64,000 bases of DNA from Nitrososphaerota archaeon (GTDB lineage Archaea > Thermoproteota > Nitrososphaeria > Nitrososphaerales > Nitrosopumilaceae), in the NCBI GenBank assembly GCA_028866895.1, contig JAGWHF010000001.1, forward strand, positions 62,001 to 126,000. The letters are read 5' to 3'. Of the stretch, positions 45,307-54,879 are shown in pieces (positions within the stretch are counted from its first letter, which is position 1; every line of letters begins with the position of its first letter). The notes beneath the pieces are model-generated. The model was not told where the DNA came from and did no database searches. It worked only from the letters and a program-made list of their open reading frames with translations. The position numbers and the translations under genes are program-made.

Positions 45307-45887
45307 TTGCTCTCATCATGTGCGGAGGCAGGGGGACAAGGATGGGAGGGGGGCAGGAAAAACTGCTTCTAAGGTACAAGAAACCCATCATACAGCACGT
45401 CATCTCTGCACTTGAGGAATCGGGGTGTTTCTCAAGGACGGTCTGCGCTACGAGCCCGAACGGCCCAAGAACAGCCGCATTTGTCAAGGATCTAGGCATT
45501 GAGGTTGTGGAGACGCCGGGGGTTGGATATGTGGAGGATCTTGCAGGGGCATTGAAAAGTTTCAAGGAACCCGTCTTTGTAGTCTCGGGAGATCTCGCAC
45601 TGCTTGACGCCGAGGTTGTAAAAACTATAGTCGCACTTTATGACGGGCGTAGGCCTTGGACCAGCATCCTTGTAAGCAGGAAATTCCTCGGCATGGCGGG
45701 AATCAGGCCCGAATACGTTGTGAGGTACGGAAACGAAGAATGCGGGTATACTGGCATATCGATTGTAAATCCAATGGAGGTGGAGGAAATGAGGCATGTG
45801 CAAGAGTCATACGTGGTTATCAATGACAGGCGCGTTGCTGTCAACCTGAACACGAGAAAGGACTGGGAGCTACTCGGCACTGCCTAG
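45303..45887 (+). CDS. cobY: Adenosylcobinamide-phosphate guanylyltransferase
   Basis: A 194-residue archaeal CobY nucleotidyltransferase. MIALIMCGGRGTRMGGGQEKLLL is the GTP-binding signature, and VSGDLALLD the metal-binding Asp region. It replaces the bacterial bifunctional CobU. The ATG overlaps the cobS stop, and the 3' end overlaps the convergent S27e gene by 18 bp. Confidence 0.93.
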   Translation: MIALIMCGGRGTRMGGGQEKLLLRYKKPIIQHVISALEESGCFSRTVCATSPNGPRTAAFVKDLGIEVVETPGVGYVEDLAGALKSFKEPVFVVSGDLALLDAEVVKTIVALYDGRRPWTSILVSRKFLGMAGIRPEYVVRYGNEECGYTGISIVNPMEVEEMRHVQESYVVINDRRVAVNLNTRKDWELLGTA

Positions 45888-46067
45888 TACTTTGCCGTTG
45901 ATAATGGCAACAGAACCTGTGGGTTCCGCCAAGGTGTTTCCACACGCCTTGCATGTGACTGTTGTGGATACGTGGGAATAGACGACGCTCTCCTCCCCGC
46001 ATTCCTTGCACTGTACTCTCTGGAACTTGCTCCTTGGCTTTGGAATGAGGACTTGGGCCTTTTTCAT
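45870..46067 (-). CDS. rps27e: 30S ribosomal protein S27e
   Basis: A 65-residue zinc-binding ribosomal protein. CKECGEESVVYSHVSTTVTC.ACG gives the Cys4 zinc site, and the basic N terminus (LIPKPRSKFQ) is typical. It overlaps the L44e gene upstream by 4 bp, forming a two-gene ribosomal operon. Confidence 0.95.
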   Translation of the reverse strand: MKKAQVLIPKPRSKFQRVQCKECGEESVVYSHVSTTVTCKACGNTLAEPTGSVAIINGKVLGSAE

Positions 46068-46345
46068 TGTGCTACCAGCTCCAACTTCCTTAGTCTTATG
46101 CCTGCGACATTAAATTTCTTTTTACACTCGGGACACAGCAGGATGGGAGTCATCTTCTTGGTGGTCTTTGCAGGCTTTGCAAGCTTGGGGAACTTTTGTC
46201 CTCCATACCCCTTCTTGTCTTCTGCGTGCCGTCGCTCCCCTATTGCAGAGCCCCGCCTCTTTCCCGCCTTGTAAAGGGAGACCTTCTGTAAGGTATGCTT
46301 TTTGCACTTGGGACAGTACCTCCTGATCTCCTTGGGCATGTTCAT
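46064..46345 (-). CDS. rpl44e: 50S ribosomal protein L44e
   Basis: A 93-residue protein (or 91 from the second ATG at 46339). MPKEIRRYCPKCKKHT, RRGSAIGERRH and LLCPECKKKF mark the family and its Cys4 zinc site. The TATA box at 46367-46378 puts transcription start at the ATG. Confidence 0.95.
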   Translation of the reverse strand: MNMPKEIRRYCPKCKKHTLQKVSLYKAGKRRGSAIGERRHAEDKKGYGGQKFPKLAKPAKTTKKMTPILLCPECKKKFNVAGIRLRKLELVAQ

Positions 46346-46366
46346 AGGGACTTTGGACCCCCGACC

Positions 46367-46378
46367 GTAATTTAAAGG
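46367..46378 (-). promoter_or_regulatory. TATA box of the L44e-S27e operon
   Basis: CCTTTAAATTAC on the minus strand is 22-33 bp upstream of the L44e ATG, so the mRNA is probably leaderless. Confidence 0.55.
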
Positions 46379-46405
46379 TGCCAGAAAACTTGGGCTGTGA
46401 AATCC

Positions 46406-46618
46406 TCATCCCGCATAGCGGACAATAATTTCCGTCTGCTTGGAGCCGCAGGCATGGCAGGCACGTCGCATCCTTGCAGGCCTAGTAAGAAACATGACAA
46501 ACGGGGCGAAGACTGTGGGCAGGAAGAAAAAGTGTGTCCCGAACTGGAACGGCAGGACAGAGGTTCCGACAGAGGCGGCTGTGAGTAGCGGCGTTAGCCT
46601 GGGTCCTCCAAGTATCAT
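46406..46618 (-). CDS. Possible small membrane protein with CxxC
   Basis: A 70-residue frame with two hydrophobic stretches (residues about 8-25 and 28-45) and a tail RMRRACHACGSKQTEIIVRY. Codon choice (AGG, GTC, TTC) is like that of real genes, and it lies 28 bp upstream of the L44e promoter on the same strand. An overlapping plus-strand frame exists and looks less protein-like. The evidence is weak. Confidence 0.35.
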   Translation of the reverse strand: MILGGPRLTPLLTAASVGTSVLPFQFGTHFFFLPTVFAPFVMFLTRPARMRRACHACGSKQTEIIVRYAG

Positions 46619-46709
46619 GGGCGTGCCCGGCAGTCTGCAAAAATTGATTTTTAGAATTGCCGCCTGGCTGCGGACATCGCTTTAATAATGTATCAGTGGG
46701 GATGATATC

Positions 46710-48503
46710 ATGAAGGCAAGCTCGCTTGCAGCCATGGCAGTCGGACTGAACCGCGTAGCCATGGGGGAGGAGGCGGCCGACGTTGTATTGAAGAACTGCA
46801 GGCTTGTCAATGTGTATTCGAGGGAGGTGATACCGCAGGCCCAGGTCTCCATCCTCAAGGATAGAATAGCATATGTAGGAATGGATGCAGGCCACACGGT
46901 GGGCAAGGGGACAGCGGTGGTGGATCTGGAGGGCAAGTACGTGACACCGGGATTTGCCGACCCGCACATACACATGGACCAGTACGTTCTTCCGTCCGAA
47001 TTTGCAAAACAATCGCTCCTGTGCGGTACCACGTCATTATTTTCAGATCCTATAGATATAGTCAGTGTTTGCGGGTTTAGGGGATTCAGGGAATTTGCGA
47101 GGCTTACGGATTCCCTCCCAATCAGGATTTTTCATATGGTGCCGGGAGGCCTCCCGGTGGACCGGATGTTCAGCCATGCAAGGAACCTCTCAAAGGCGGA
47201 GAGGGAAAAAGCGCTCAAGATGGACCGCGTCCTTGGGTTGGGGGAGGTATTTTCGTGGACAAAGGTCACGGGCCGTGATCCTGCCACGATGCAAAGCATC
47301 AGGCATGTGATAGGGAATGGGGGCATTGTAAACGGGCACACCGCAGGGGCAAGCGACAAGAAACTCAACGCGTACATCGCCTCGGGGATCTTCTCGTGCC
47401 ACGAGCCCATAGATTATGACCAGACGGTGGAGAGGTTGAGGCTGGGCATGTGGGTGATGATGAGGGAGGGCTCGATACGTCGGGACCTGGAAAGGATAGT
47501 GCCGGAAATAATCTCCCGGGGAACGGGCCTTGACAGGCTGATGTTTTGCAGCGACGGGGTGACCCCAAACGACCTTTTGGAATTCGGCCTGATTGATAAT
47601 TGCGTCAGGAAGGCAGTCTCCCTGGGAATGGGCCTTGTAGATGCTATAACTATCGCATCAAGAAACTGCTTCGAATACTATAACATGGGCAGGGATCTTG
47701 GGGGCATTGCTCCTGGAAAGCTCGCAGATATCCTGGTCTTCGACAATGTGGAGGAGCTAAGGCCCGACAAGGTCTTTGTGGGGGGACGACTGGTGGTGGC
47801 CCACAAGAGGATTGTATCTGCGGTAGGGAAAAAATCCCCTGCGGTGTGGATTGGAAGGACCGTAAAGGCAAGGGGCAGGTTCATTGGGGGAGACTTTGCC
47901 GTAAAGGGAAGGGGAGACAAGGCGGCAGTCAACCTGATGCGCCTTGAGACTGAGATCATAACCAAAAAGGATTGGGGCGAGCTCCATGTAAGGGAGGGCA
48001 ATATCAGGGCCTCGCGCGATGATGATGTCTGGAAGGTGGCTGCGATCGACAGGACGTTTGGATCAAAAAGAAGATGCGTGGGTTTTTTGAAGAACTTCGG
48101 CGCGGACATAGGGGCATTTGGGACTACGCAGAGCTTTCATGAGAACGACATGATCGTGATAGGCTCCGATGAGGAGGAGATGGCGCTTGTAGCAAACGAA
48201 CTGGTCAGGATGCAGGGGGGCATGGCAGTATCACGGGGCGGCAAAATAATTTCAAGGTTTGAGATGCCCGTCGCGGGGCTTATCTCGCGTGATCCTCTTG
48301 AGGAGGCAGCCAGGAAGTTTGGCACCGTGGATGAGGCGCTGATTGAATCGGGATGCAGGCACGCGCAGCCGCACCTGATACCGCTCTTTCTGCCCTTCCT
48401 TGCCCTGCCGGAGGTCAGGATTTTGTATAGTGGAGTGATCGATGTAAAAAGCAGGGCCTTCCTGCCCGTTCTGGCGGATAAAGATATTAAAAGGGGAAAT
48501 TAA
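46710..48503 (+). CDS. ade: Adenine deaminase
   Basis: A 597-residue amidohydrolase that converts adenine to hypoxanthine for purine salvage. ADPHIHMDQY holds the first metal His pair, GHTAGASDK and CHEPIDYDQ follow, and CSDGVTPNDLL the catalytic Asp. The C-terminal domain (residues about 410-597, with ARKFGTVDEALIESGC and PHLIPLFLPFLALPEVRI) matches the Ade family. A TATA-like GCTTTAATAAT lies about 30 bp upstream of the ATG. The link to purine metabolism fits guaA/guaB further down. Confidence 0.93.
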   Translation: MKASSLAAMAVGLNRVAMGEEAADVVLKNCRLVNVYSREVIPQAQVSILKDRIAYVGMDAGHTVGKGTAVVDLEGKYVTPGFADPHIHMDQYVLPSEFAKQSLLCGTTSLFSDPIDIVSVCGFRGFREFARLTDSLPIRIFHMVPGGLPVDRMFSHARNLSKAEREKALKMDRVLGLGEVFSWTKVTGRDPATMQSIRHVIGNGGIVNGHTAGASDKKLNAYIASGIFSCHEPIDYDQTVERLRLGMWVMMREGSIRRDLERIVPEIISRGTGLDRLMFCSDGVTPNDLLEFGLIDNCVRKAVSLGMGLVDAITIASRNCFEYYNMGRDLGGIAPGKLADILVFDNVEELRPDKVFVGGRLVVAHKRIVSAVGKKSPAVWIGRTVKARGRFIGGDFAVKGRGDKAAVNLMRLETEIITKKDWGELHVREGNIRASRDDDVWKVAAIDRTFGSKRRCVGFLKNFGADIGAFGTTQSFHENDMIVIGSDEEEMALVANELVRMQGGMAVSRGGKIISRFEMPVAGLISRDPLEEAARKFGTVDEALIESGCRHAQPHLIPLFLPFLALPEVRILYSGVIDVKSRAFLPVLADKDIKRGN

Positions 48504-48525
48504 ACAACGGGATAAGGGAGAAATT

Positions 48526-50157
48526 TTGGCTTCAATTCAACAGACTCCACAGGGTCCAGTCCTTGTACTAAAGGAGAGCGCGCTCCAACAAAAGGGACGT
48601 GACGCACAGAAAAATAATATTGCAGCCGCCAAGCTTGTGGCCGAACTGGTTCGGACAAGCCTCGGGCCGAGGGGAATGGACAAGATGCTTGTGGACTCTT
48701 TGGGCGATGTTACGATTACAAACGACGGGGCTACCATACTGAAGGAGATAGACGTGCAGCATCCGGCGGCAAAGATGATGGTGGAGATCTCAAAGACAGT
48801 GGACACGGAGGTTGGGGACGGAACCACCTCCTCTGTAGTTTTCGGAGGATCGCTTCTTGCAAAGGCGGAGGAGCTGCTAGAAAAGGACGTTCATGCCACG
48901 GTCATCATTGAGGGCTTTCAGGCGGCATCAGAAAAGGCGCTGTCTCTGCTCCAGGAGCTTGCCAAGTCAGTGAGCCCCAATGAGAGGGAGGTGCTCCTGA
49001 AGGTGGCAAAGACGAGCATGGAATCAAAGCTGATCTCGGAGGACAGTGACATGCTATCAAAGCTGGTAGTTGACGCGATACTGCAGATTGTGGAAAAGGA
49101 GGAGTCGGGCAACAAGGTGGATCTTGACAACATAAAGGTGGAGAAAAAGGCGGGCGGCTCGATTCGGAACACTCACCTTGTCAAGGGCATAGTGCTGGAC
49201 AAGGAGGTCGTACATAGCGGCATGCCTACAAAGATGGAAAAGGCCAAGATAGCACTGTTAAACTCCGCGCTTGAGATTGAGAAGACAGAGATGAGTGCCG
49301 AGATAAGGATTACCGATCCCACCCAGATGCAGATGTTCCTGGAGGAGGAAAACAGGATGCTAAAGTCTATGGTGGACAAGATACATGAGATAGGTGCCAA
49401 CGTGCTGATATGCCAGAAGGGAATTGATGATATTGCACAACATTATCTTGCAAAGCATGGAATTCTGTCGGTGAGGCGAGTAAAGGAAAGCGACATGACA
49501 AAACTTGCAAAGGCGACGGGAGGGAGGATAAGCAGCAACATTGACGACATGACCTCAAAGGATCTTGGCACGGCTGATACGGTAGAACAAAGGAAGGTGG
49601 AGACGGAAAAATGGGTCTTCGTTGAGGGATGCAAGAATCCGCGCGCAATTACGATTCTCATAAGAGGCGGCTCGCAAAGGGTCGTGGACGAGGTTGACAG
49701 GTCCCTTCATGACGCATTGATGGTGGTAAAGGATGTTATAGAAAAGCCTGCAGTTGTGGCAGGCGGCGGAGCCCCTGAGGAATTCCTTGCCTCCAGTCTC
49801 AAGGACTGGGCTGACCGGTTCGAGGGGAAGGAGCAGCTTGCAATCAAAAAGTATGCCGAGGCGTTGGAGGTCATCCCACTGACAATTGCGGAGAACGCCG
49901 GAATGGATCCCATCAATACCATGGTTACTCTCCGTGCAAAGCACAGCCAGAGCAAGAAGTGGACGGGAATAGACGCGCGGAACACAAGGGTTGCCGACAT
50001 GTACTCTCTTGATATCATAGAGCCGGTTGCGGTAAAGGAGCAGATAATAAAGTCTGCCACAGAGGCGGCGTGCATGATTTTGAGGATCGATGATGTGATT
50101 GCGTCGTCGGGCAAGGGTGGCGGAAAAGGCGGGCCTCCGATGCCACCAATGGGCTAG
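48526..50157 (+). CDS. thsA: Thermosome subunit (group II chaperonin)
   Basis: A 543-residue chaperonin subunit with a TTG start. [37 protein letters not shown] and the ATPase-site AGGGAPE region near residue 410 are diagnostic, and the C terminus has the Gly/Pro/Met-rich tail ([13 protein letters not shown]). It folds cytosolic proteins in a double ring. It stands 22 bp after ade and 9 bp before the kinase gene. Confidence 0.97.
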   Translation: MASIQQTPQGPVLVLKESALQQKGRDAQKNNIAAAKLVAELVRTSLGPRGMDKMLVDSLGDVTITNDGATILKEIDVQHPAAKMMVEISKTVDTEVGDGTTSSVVFGGSLLAKAEELLEKDVHATVIIEGFQAASEKALSLLQELAKSVSPNEREVLLKVAKTSMESKLISEDSDMLSKLVVDAILQIVEKEESGNKVDLDNIKVEKKAGGSIRNTHLVKGIVLDKEVVHSGMPTKMEKAKIALLNSALEIEKTEMSAEIRITDPTQMQMFLEEENRMLKSMVDKIHEIGANVLICQKGIDDIAQHYLAKHGILSVRRVKESDMTKLAKATGGRISSNIDDMTSKDLGTADTVEQRKVETEKWVFVEGCKNPRAITILIRGGSQRVVDEVDRSLHDALMVVKDVIEKPAVVAGGGAPEEFLASSLKDWADRFEGKEQLAIKKYAEALEVIPLTIAENAGMDPINTMVTLRAKHSQSKKWTGIDARNTRVADMYSLDIIEPVAVKEQIIKSATEAACMILRIDDVIASSGKGGGKGGPPMPPMG

Positions 50158-50166
50158 AGCCCCTTC

Positions 50167-51207
50167 ATGCTGAAAAAACTGCGGACGGCTGACCTGGGAA
50201 CTGTTGTTGTATTAAATGATTTTTTCCTTGACAGGATAATCTCCATATCTGACGTCGGGAGTTTTTACAGCAAGATTATGGAGAAGATTAACTTTGGCGG
50301 CAGCATACGGAACATATCGCAGAGGGATCTCAAGGGCGGAAATGCCACAAACGTGGCATTTGCCCTTGCCCGGCTGGGCTGCAGCGTCTCCCTGATTACT
50401 ATAGCGGACGGGCCAGGTTCAGCCATTCTTAAAGAAGCATTCTCCGGTTTCGATAACGCAACGTTGTACGTGATTGACGGCAAGCCGGGGAGGACCACCG
50501 CCCTAGAATTCGAGAACGGGAATAATATGGTAAACATAATGTTTTCCGATCTTGGAGACAATGAGGATTTTGGGCCCGAAAAACTTGGGAGCAAGGAACG
50601 GGCGGCTTTGAAAAAAGCCGACGCCGTGGTCTTTACAAACTGGGCAAGCAACCTGAAAGGGACTGAGCTTGCAGGATTCGTCTTTGAGAACTCTGGCAAG
50701 GCTCTCCATATTTTGGATCCCGCTGATGTGCAGACAAGGGCAAAGGAGTTCAAGGAGGCCCTGGGAAATTTTGGCGGCACTTTGGACTCTTTGTGCATAA
50801 ATGAGAACGAATGCAACATACTTCTTTCCCAGTACGGTCTTGGAAGGATGTCTGGTACGGAAGAGAGCCGGGGGCTGTTAATGGAGCTTTCGAGAAATTC
50901 GTCGGTACCCATAGATCTTCATACTGCGGCCGGTTCGTACTGGACCGATGGAAGGGAGTTGGAATTTGCAAGGTCGTTTCCCGTCAAGCCCTGCCTTGTT
51001 ACTGGGGCGGGTGACGTGTGGGATGCGGCAAACACTATGGGTTATCTGGCAAAACTTGACCCTTCGGAGAGACTGCTTTTTGCAAACGCTGCTGCATCAT
51101 TGTATGTTGCGAACCCTGATGGCATTCCACCCACCATGGAAGAGTCGCTAGCACTCGTAGTCCAAAATGAGCATCGCAAAAAGGGCAACGGAAGAGACCG
51201 AGCCTAG
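50167..51207 (+). CDS. PfkB-family carbohydrate kinase
   Basis: A 346-residue ribokinase-fold enzyme. GGSIRNISQRDLKGGNATNVAFALARLG is the first PfkB signature, and VTGAGDVWDAANTMGYL near residue 280 the second, with the catalytic Asp in GAGD. The substrate (a sugar or nucleoside) cannot be told. A 5' segment of about 35 residues precedes the usual core. Confidence 0.85.
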   Translation: MLKKLRTADLGTVVVLNDFFLDRIISISDVGSFYSKIMEKINFGGSIRNISQRDLKGGNATNVAFALARLGCSVSLITIADGPGSAILKEAFSGFDNATLYVIDGKPGRTTALEFENGNNMVNIMFSDLGDNEDFGPEKLGSKERAALKKADAVVFTNWASNLKGTELAGFVFENSGKALHILDPADVQTRAKEFKEALGNFGGTLDSLCINENECNILLSQYGLGRMSGTEESRGLLMELSRNSSVPIDLHTAAGSYWTDGRELEFARSFPVKPCLVTGAGDVWDAANTMGYLAKLDPSERLLFANAAASLYVANPDGIPPTMEESLALVVQNEHRKKGNGRDRA

Positions 51208-51218
51208 GTTCTTGCCGC

Positions 51219-51383
51219 TTATTGTATCTTGAGCGACAGGATTTTCTTGCAGTCAAGGCACTCTATGCGGTCCTCACTCCTTCGTAGGTTCTCAGAACCG
51301 CACCTGAGGCAGATGAGTATGAACCTCCTGGAGGTCTTTACCCCGAAGAAATTCAACAAATTGAGCTTCTTGCTTGATGCCAT
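51219..51383 (-). CDS. Small zinc-ribbon protein
   Basis: A 54-residue protein reading MASSKKLNLLNFFGVKTSRR at the start, with CLRCGSE and CLDCKK pairs 18 residues apart. The Cys4 spacing fits a zinc ribbon, and the N terminus is basic. The gene lies convergent to the kinase gene. No function is assigned. Confidence 0.6.
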   Translation of the reverse strand: MASSKKLNLLNFFGVKTSRRFILICLRCGSENLRRSEDRIECLDCKKILSLKIQ

Positions 51384-51514
51384 TTCGCTACAATCCTGTA
51401 GTATAGCTGAAATTTAATCAGTAGGTATGCATTGAATTGCATTGCAAACACCAATCTGTGCCTGATGCCGGATTTTCGACCCTCCTGCGGGAAGGGAAAG
51501 GCGATTGGCGCCTG

Positions 51515-53002
51515 TTAACCGGTGACGCTTCCTATCTTGGTAGCCCATGTCTGGCCCAAGCCTGAATAGCTGAGGGCCCCAGAGCCATATTCGCCGGCAA
51601 CCCACACCTTGTCGTTCTGGGCAGGGTCAAGGGAGGCACCAAAGTAATCACCGTACCTGCATCCCGTTACGCTCAGGCATCCGAAAAATAATGTGACGGG
51701 GCCTTGTCCTGCTTGAAGCACGGTGGGCGCTTCAACCGAGTCCGGCTTGTCAGTTGCCGCCTGTCCTGTCACATAGATGCCTGGATAGTCCGTAAGCGAT
51801 GAGAGTCCGTAAACAATTACCAGGTTGCCGTCAGGGAGCTCCCTCAATGCTGGATAGAAGAGGTACTTGCCAGCAACGCCATAGTCAAAGTCCTGCTTGA
51901 CGCTCATGGAGTTGGTGTCCAGTTCCACTAGGTGGAGGCATGATCTTGCGATAAAATCGCCTGCAGGCGTGCATGAGTTGTTGTGGGCAAGCCAGAGGGT
52001 CCCGTTGGACCATGCGGCATCCTGTACTCGGTAATCACCGGTGTCAATCTGCCAGAATGATCCCTCCTGCAGCGCGCTGGGTGGGGTGGAGATGGATGAC
52101 ACGGGCAGCTGGGTGGCACTGGAGGTTACTGGGCCGGGAGGGACTCCCACTATGGAAAACACGTTGATGTAGGATCCGGCCTGGGTTTGGGACGTGCTTA
52201 CCATGTACTGGGTAGTTGTACTGGTAAGGGACTGAACCGGGTGGATGGAAAAATAGCTTGCCGAGCTAGAGGTTACAAAGTCAACCGGTTCGCAGTTGAC
52301 CATCTCGCTCTTGTTGAGGACCCAGTACTGGGCGTGGAGGAACTGCTGTGTACTCGAATCAAAAACGTTGGCAGAAACTACGATCTTGTCATTGCTTGTT
52401 CCTGTGATTGGCTGGTCAAGTATTGTGTTGGACGGGCCCTGGACTGTATACAGGCAGAAGCTTCCTGCCGCATCGCTGGAATCAGAAACGGCCAGTACTA
52501 CGGAGCTTGCGGATGCATCCGTAATGGATGCAATCCATCTGCCGCTGTTGGTGTCATACATGACCTTGGGATCTGAGATGAAATCAGTGCCCGTTCCAAA
52601 AAATGAGGCTAGGTCAAAGGGTTCCCCCTGCGGCGTCCCGCCTGTAGTCCATGTCTCTCCCTCCAGATTTACCATCTCCATGATATTTGATGGTCCTGCA
52701 GCTATCTGAACATCTGGCGGGGTTACACTGTCATATCCAATTCCATTAATACTTGGACCGGAAGAGAGACTCTTGCCTGTTGTTACCTCCGCCAGTACCT
52801 GTGGCATGCCATGGGGTAGGTGCTTGCCTTTCAGTTTTTCATGGATCCTGTATAGCGGGATACTCATTTCTTTTACTTTTTTGGATGCATGGGAAAGTTC
52901 CCTGACATTCACCTTGTGTTCTGGCTTTATCTTGCCCTTGTGATCCCAGTGTGTTTCCGCATAGGCGGGGTTGACTTGGAAAAATGGTATTACTTGCGTC
53001 AA
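51515..53002 (-). CDS. Large secreted protein, beta-propeller-like
   Basis: At least 495 residues. A TTG at 53002 leaves too short a signal peptide; in-frame sequence upstream (VLYKKTFSYAKIGILSAILI...) gives a full one, so the real start may be a CTG near 53059. The TATA-like sequence at 53079-53090 fits this. After cleavage near ...NPAYA the protein has repeated segments such as VTPPDVQIAAGPSNIMEMVN, DPKVMYDTNSGRWIAS and GDYFGASLDPAQNDKVWVAGEY. These resemble extracellular propeller or sialidase-like blades. The substrate is unknown. Confidence 0.75.
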   Translation of the reverse strand: MTQVIPFFQVNPAYAETHWDHKGKIKPEHKVNVRELSHASKKVKEMSIPLYRIHEKLKGKHLPHGMPQVLAEVTTGKSLSSGPSINGIGYDSVTPPDVQIAAGPSNIMEMVNLEGETWTTGGTPQGEPFDLASFFGTGTDFISDPKVMYDTNSGRWIASITDASASSVVLAVSDSSDAAGSFCLYTVQGPSNTILDQPITGTSNDKIVVSANVFDSSTQQFLHAQYWVLNKSEMVNCEPVDFVTSSSASYFSIHPVQSLTSTTTQYMVSTSQTQAGSYINVFSIVGVPPGPVTSSATQLPVSSISTPPSALQEGSFWQIDTGDYRVQDAAWSNGTLWLAHNNSCTPAGDFIARSCLHLVELDTNSMSVKQDFDYGVAGKYLFYPALRELPDGNLVIVYGLSSLTDYPGIYVTGQAATDKPDSVEAPTVLQAGQGPVTLFFGCLSVTGCRYGDYFGASLDPAQNDKVWVAGEYGSGALSYSGLGQTWATKIGSVTG

Positions 53003-53192
53003 TATCAGAATGGCGGAGAGGATTCCAATCTTTGCGTAGGAGAAGGTTTTTTTGTACAGGACTGAAATAGGGAACCGGTATTTTTAAGCCTCGCTCACTG
53101 CAGGAGACAGTAAGAATGTTATGGAAAAAAATACCATGACAGCATTCTAGATTTAGTTCAAACTATATGTGGGCCCGCAATGTACCTGATCC

Positions 53193-53450
53193 TTGTCTAG
53201 AAAGTGGCATCCTTCCTCATTCGTTATATCGCAGATGTTGCACTTCTTCGTGGGATCTTCGTTCGTATTGGGCGCGGAGGCTTTGCATCTCCAATGGTAC
53301 GCGGGGGCCATTTTTATTCTGGCCGTTGCAGGCGTGAAGGAGGCCACGTTTGATGTCTGGGTTGAAGGGGGCACCTACCGCGATGGCCTTGTGGACTGGC
53401 TTTTCTACCTTTTGGGATGTCTTGCGAGCGCGGCAGTTATGGTTCTTTAG
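53193..53450 (+). CDS. Small membrane protein
   Basis: Up to 85 residues from the TTG at 53193, or about 71 from the ATG at 53235. Two or three hydrophobic segments flank a conserved-looking VKEATFDVWVE loop, and MLHFFVGSSFVLG and GLVDWLFYLLGCLAS lie either side. The pattern (H near the start, KE..D in the middle, D before the last helix) resembles small holin- or VanZ-like membrane proteins. No function can be given. Confidence 0.55.
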   Translation: MSRKWHPSSFVISQMLHFFVGSSFVLGAEALHLQWYAGAIFILAVAGVKEATFDVWVEGGTYRDGLVDWLFYLLGCLASAAVMVL

Positions 53451-53516
53451 ACTGTTGATCTGGACTAATCTTTATCACATTACGGCAGGAAGACCACCGC
53501 CATGTCCGGTCAAAGG

Positions 53517-54488
53517 TCACTTCAGCGTGCTTCCAACCAGAATTCCGTCTGCAAAGTAATCTCCGGTGGCGGTGTTGGGAAGTAGGTCATAGGTATGTGT
53601 AAAGTTGTAGGGGACAAGGTCTGCGGAAACCACAGTTGAACCGTCGTATCTATCACCAACCTTGAGGTCTTTGATCTCCCTGCCATCATATGTGGGGTGG
53701 CTGGCTGATGCAAAAAGCTCCCTGCCGTCCGCAAGCCGGAGGTCTATTACCTTGTGCGTGTAGCCGACAAAGACACGTCCGGTCTTTATCACTTCTGCCC
53801 TTACTATGGCGCCATTTTGATTTATAGACCAGACGGTCATGCCGTCCTTTACCAACTTGATGCTGGTTCCGCCCGCTGGCGTATCTATCACGGATGCAGC
53901 GGAGAGGCATATGGGGCATCCGCCTACGGGGACCCCTCCTGATATTCCCTTGGACACTGTAATGGAGTCGGGATAATTGATTGCGGTAATTACAAGTGGC
54001 GCGGATCCGTCGCATGTGGGATTGAGGATGTCGTTGACATGCATGGTTGTGAGCACCCCTGGACCTGGACGGGCCAAGGGGTAGGGATTGTTGTAGTAGC
54101 CTGTTACATTATCTTGGTTTATCATGAATATTGTAAAAACTCCCACCTTTTGGCCTACCGTATAGTTGGCAGAGGAGACAAACGTGGATAGATTTTTTCT
54201 TGGTACTATTGCCCCCCAGCCTCGTTCGACAAGTTTTTGCGCAGTTGCAGGGGTGACACAGGCGGGGGACCCGTCGAACGCGCTCGTCATCAGTACCAGG
54301 CCCGGCGAGCAGGTAATGTTATTGATGGATACGCCGTAAACTTCCATTTGTTTCAGGGGAGGCTCAATGGCAGCTGTCTGGTTATGCGGGATAATCTGGC
54401 CTCCCTGGATTGCAAATGATGCATGTGAAAAGAGGATGGAAAGGAAAATGGCTTGAGCTAAAACGAGTGGAAGCCAATGACTTGGCAT
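53517..54488 (-). CDS. Secreted protein with C-terminal Hint (hedgehog/intein) domain
   Basis: A 323-residue protein. Residues 1-26 form a signal peptide. Residues about 55-100 contain a segment with GSPACVTPATAQKLVERGW, which I recall as widespread in Nitrososphaerota surface proteins. Residues 194-323 are a Hint domain: CLSAASVIDTP (C194, block A nucleophile), SASH (H264, block B), YDGREIKDLKVGD and the final DYFADGILVGS. The usual C-terminal His-Asn is replaced by Gly-Ser, so N-terminal thioester cleavage is possible but full splicing is not expected. This matches hedgehog-type or BIL-B processing. The role is unknown. Confidence 0.75.
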   Translation of the reverse strand: MPSHWLPLVLAQAIFLSILFSHASFAIQGGQIIPHNQTAAIEPPLKQMEVYGVSINNITCSPGLVLMTSAFDGSPACVTPATAQKLVERGWGAIVPRKNLSTFVSSANYTVGQKVGVFTIFMINQDNVTGYYNNPYPLARPGPGVLTTMHVNDILNPTCDGSAPLVITAINYPDSITVSKGISGGVPVGGCPICLSAASVIDTPAGGTSIKLVKDGMTVWSINQNGAIVRAEVIKTGRVFVGYTHKVIDLRLADGRELFASASHPTYDGREIKDLKVGDRYDGSTVVSADLVPYNFTHTYDLLPNTATGDYFADGILVGSTLK

Positions 54489-54654
54489 TGGAGGGCATCA
54501 CTCAGTCAAACCTCAAAAACGTTTGGATTAATTTGTTCATTTCGGGGGGTTGATTTCCGATCATGTTGGCAATCAAAGTCTGTTTTTGCTCGTTTTGGAA
54601 AATGGATGAGAACAGAAAATTATTCCAAAACATTGATCTTTAAGCAATGCATTC

Positions 54655-54879
54655 CTAGGTCTCGTGTCCGAGATCATGATAGGTAATGGGCAGACGTCCG
54701 AACTTCAAGTAGGAAGATCGGATGCCGTTGTAACAGCCTGTTTTGTGGTTTGGCAGCTTCTCAAGGCAGAGTTCGCAATACACCTGATTTGTGGGCTTGT
54801 GGCATTTTTGGCAGACCTCTGTCCTGCATCTGGAACAGTATGCAGTCTTGTCATTTCCGCAGATTAGGCAACGCAACAT
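54655..54879 (-). CDS. Small cysteine-rich zinc-binding protein
   Basis: A 74-residue protein with four CxxC-like pairs (CLICGNDKTAYCSRCRTEVCQKC...YCELCLEK), arranged as in B-box/RING-like zinc domains with two metal sites. The remaining 25 residues have no motif. It borders the AT-rich region with inverted repeats. It is probably a protein-binding adaptor. Confidence 0.6.
   Translation of the reverse strand: MLRCLICGNDKTAYCSRCRTEVCQKCHKPTNQVYCELCLEKLPNHKTGCYNGIRSSYLKFGRLPITYHDLGHET

Noticed and set aside
46440-46685. 81-codon plus-strand frame
   Set aside because: It overlaps the better minus-strand membrane-protein frame and runs into the ade promoter; the composition is not protein-like.
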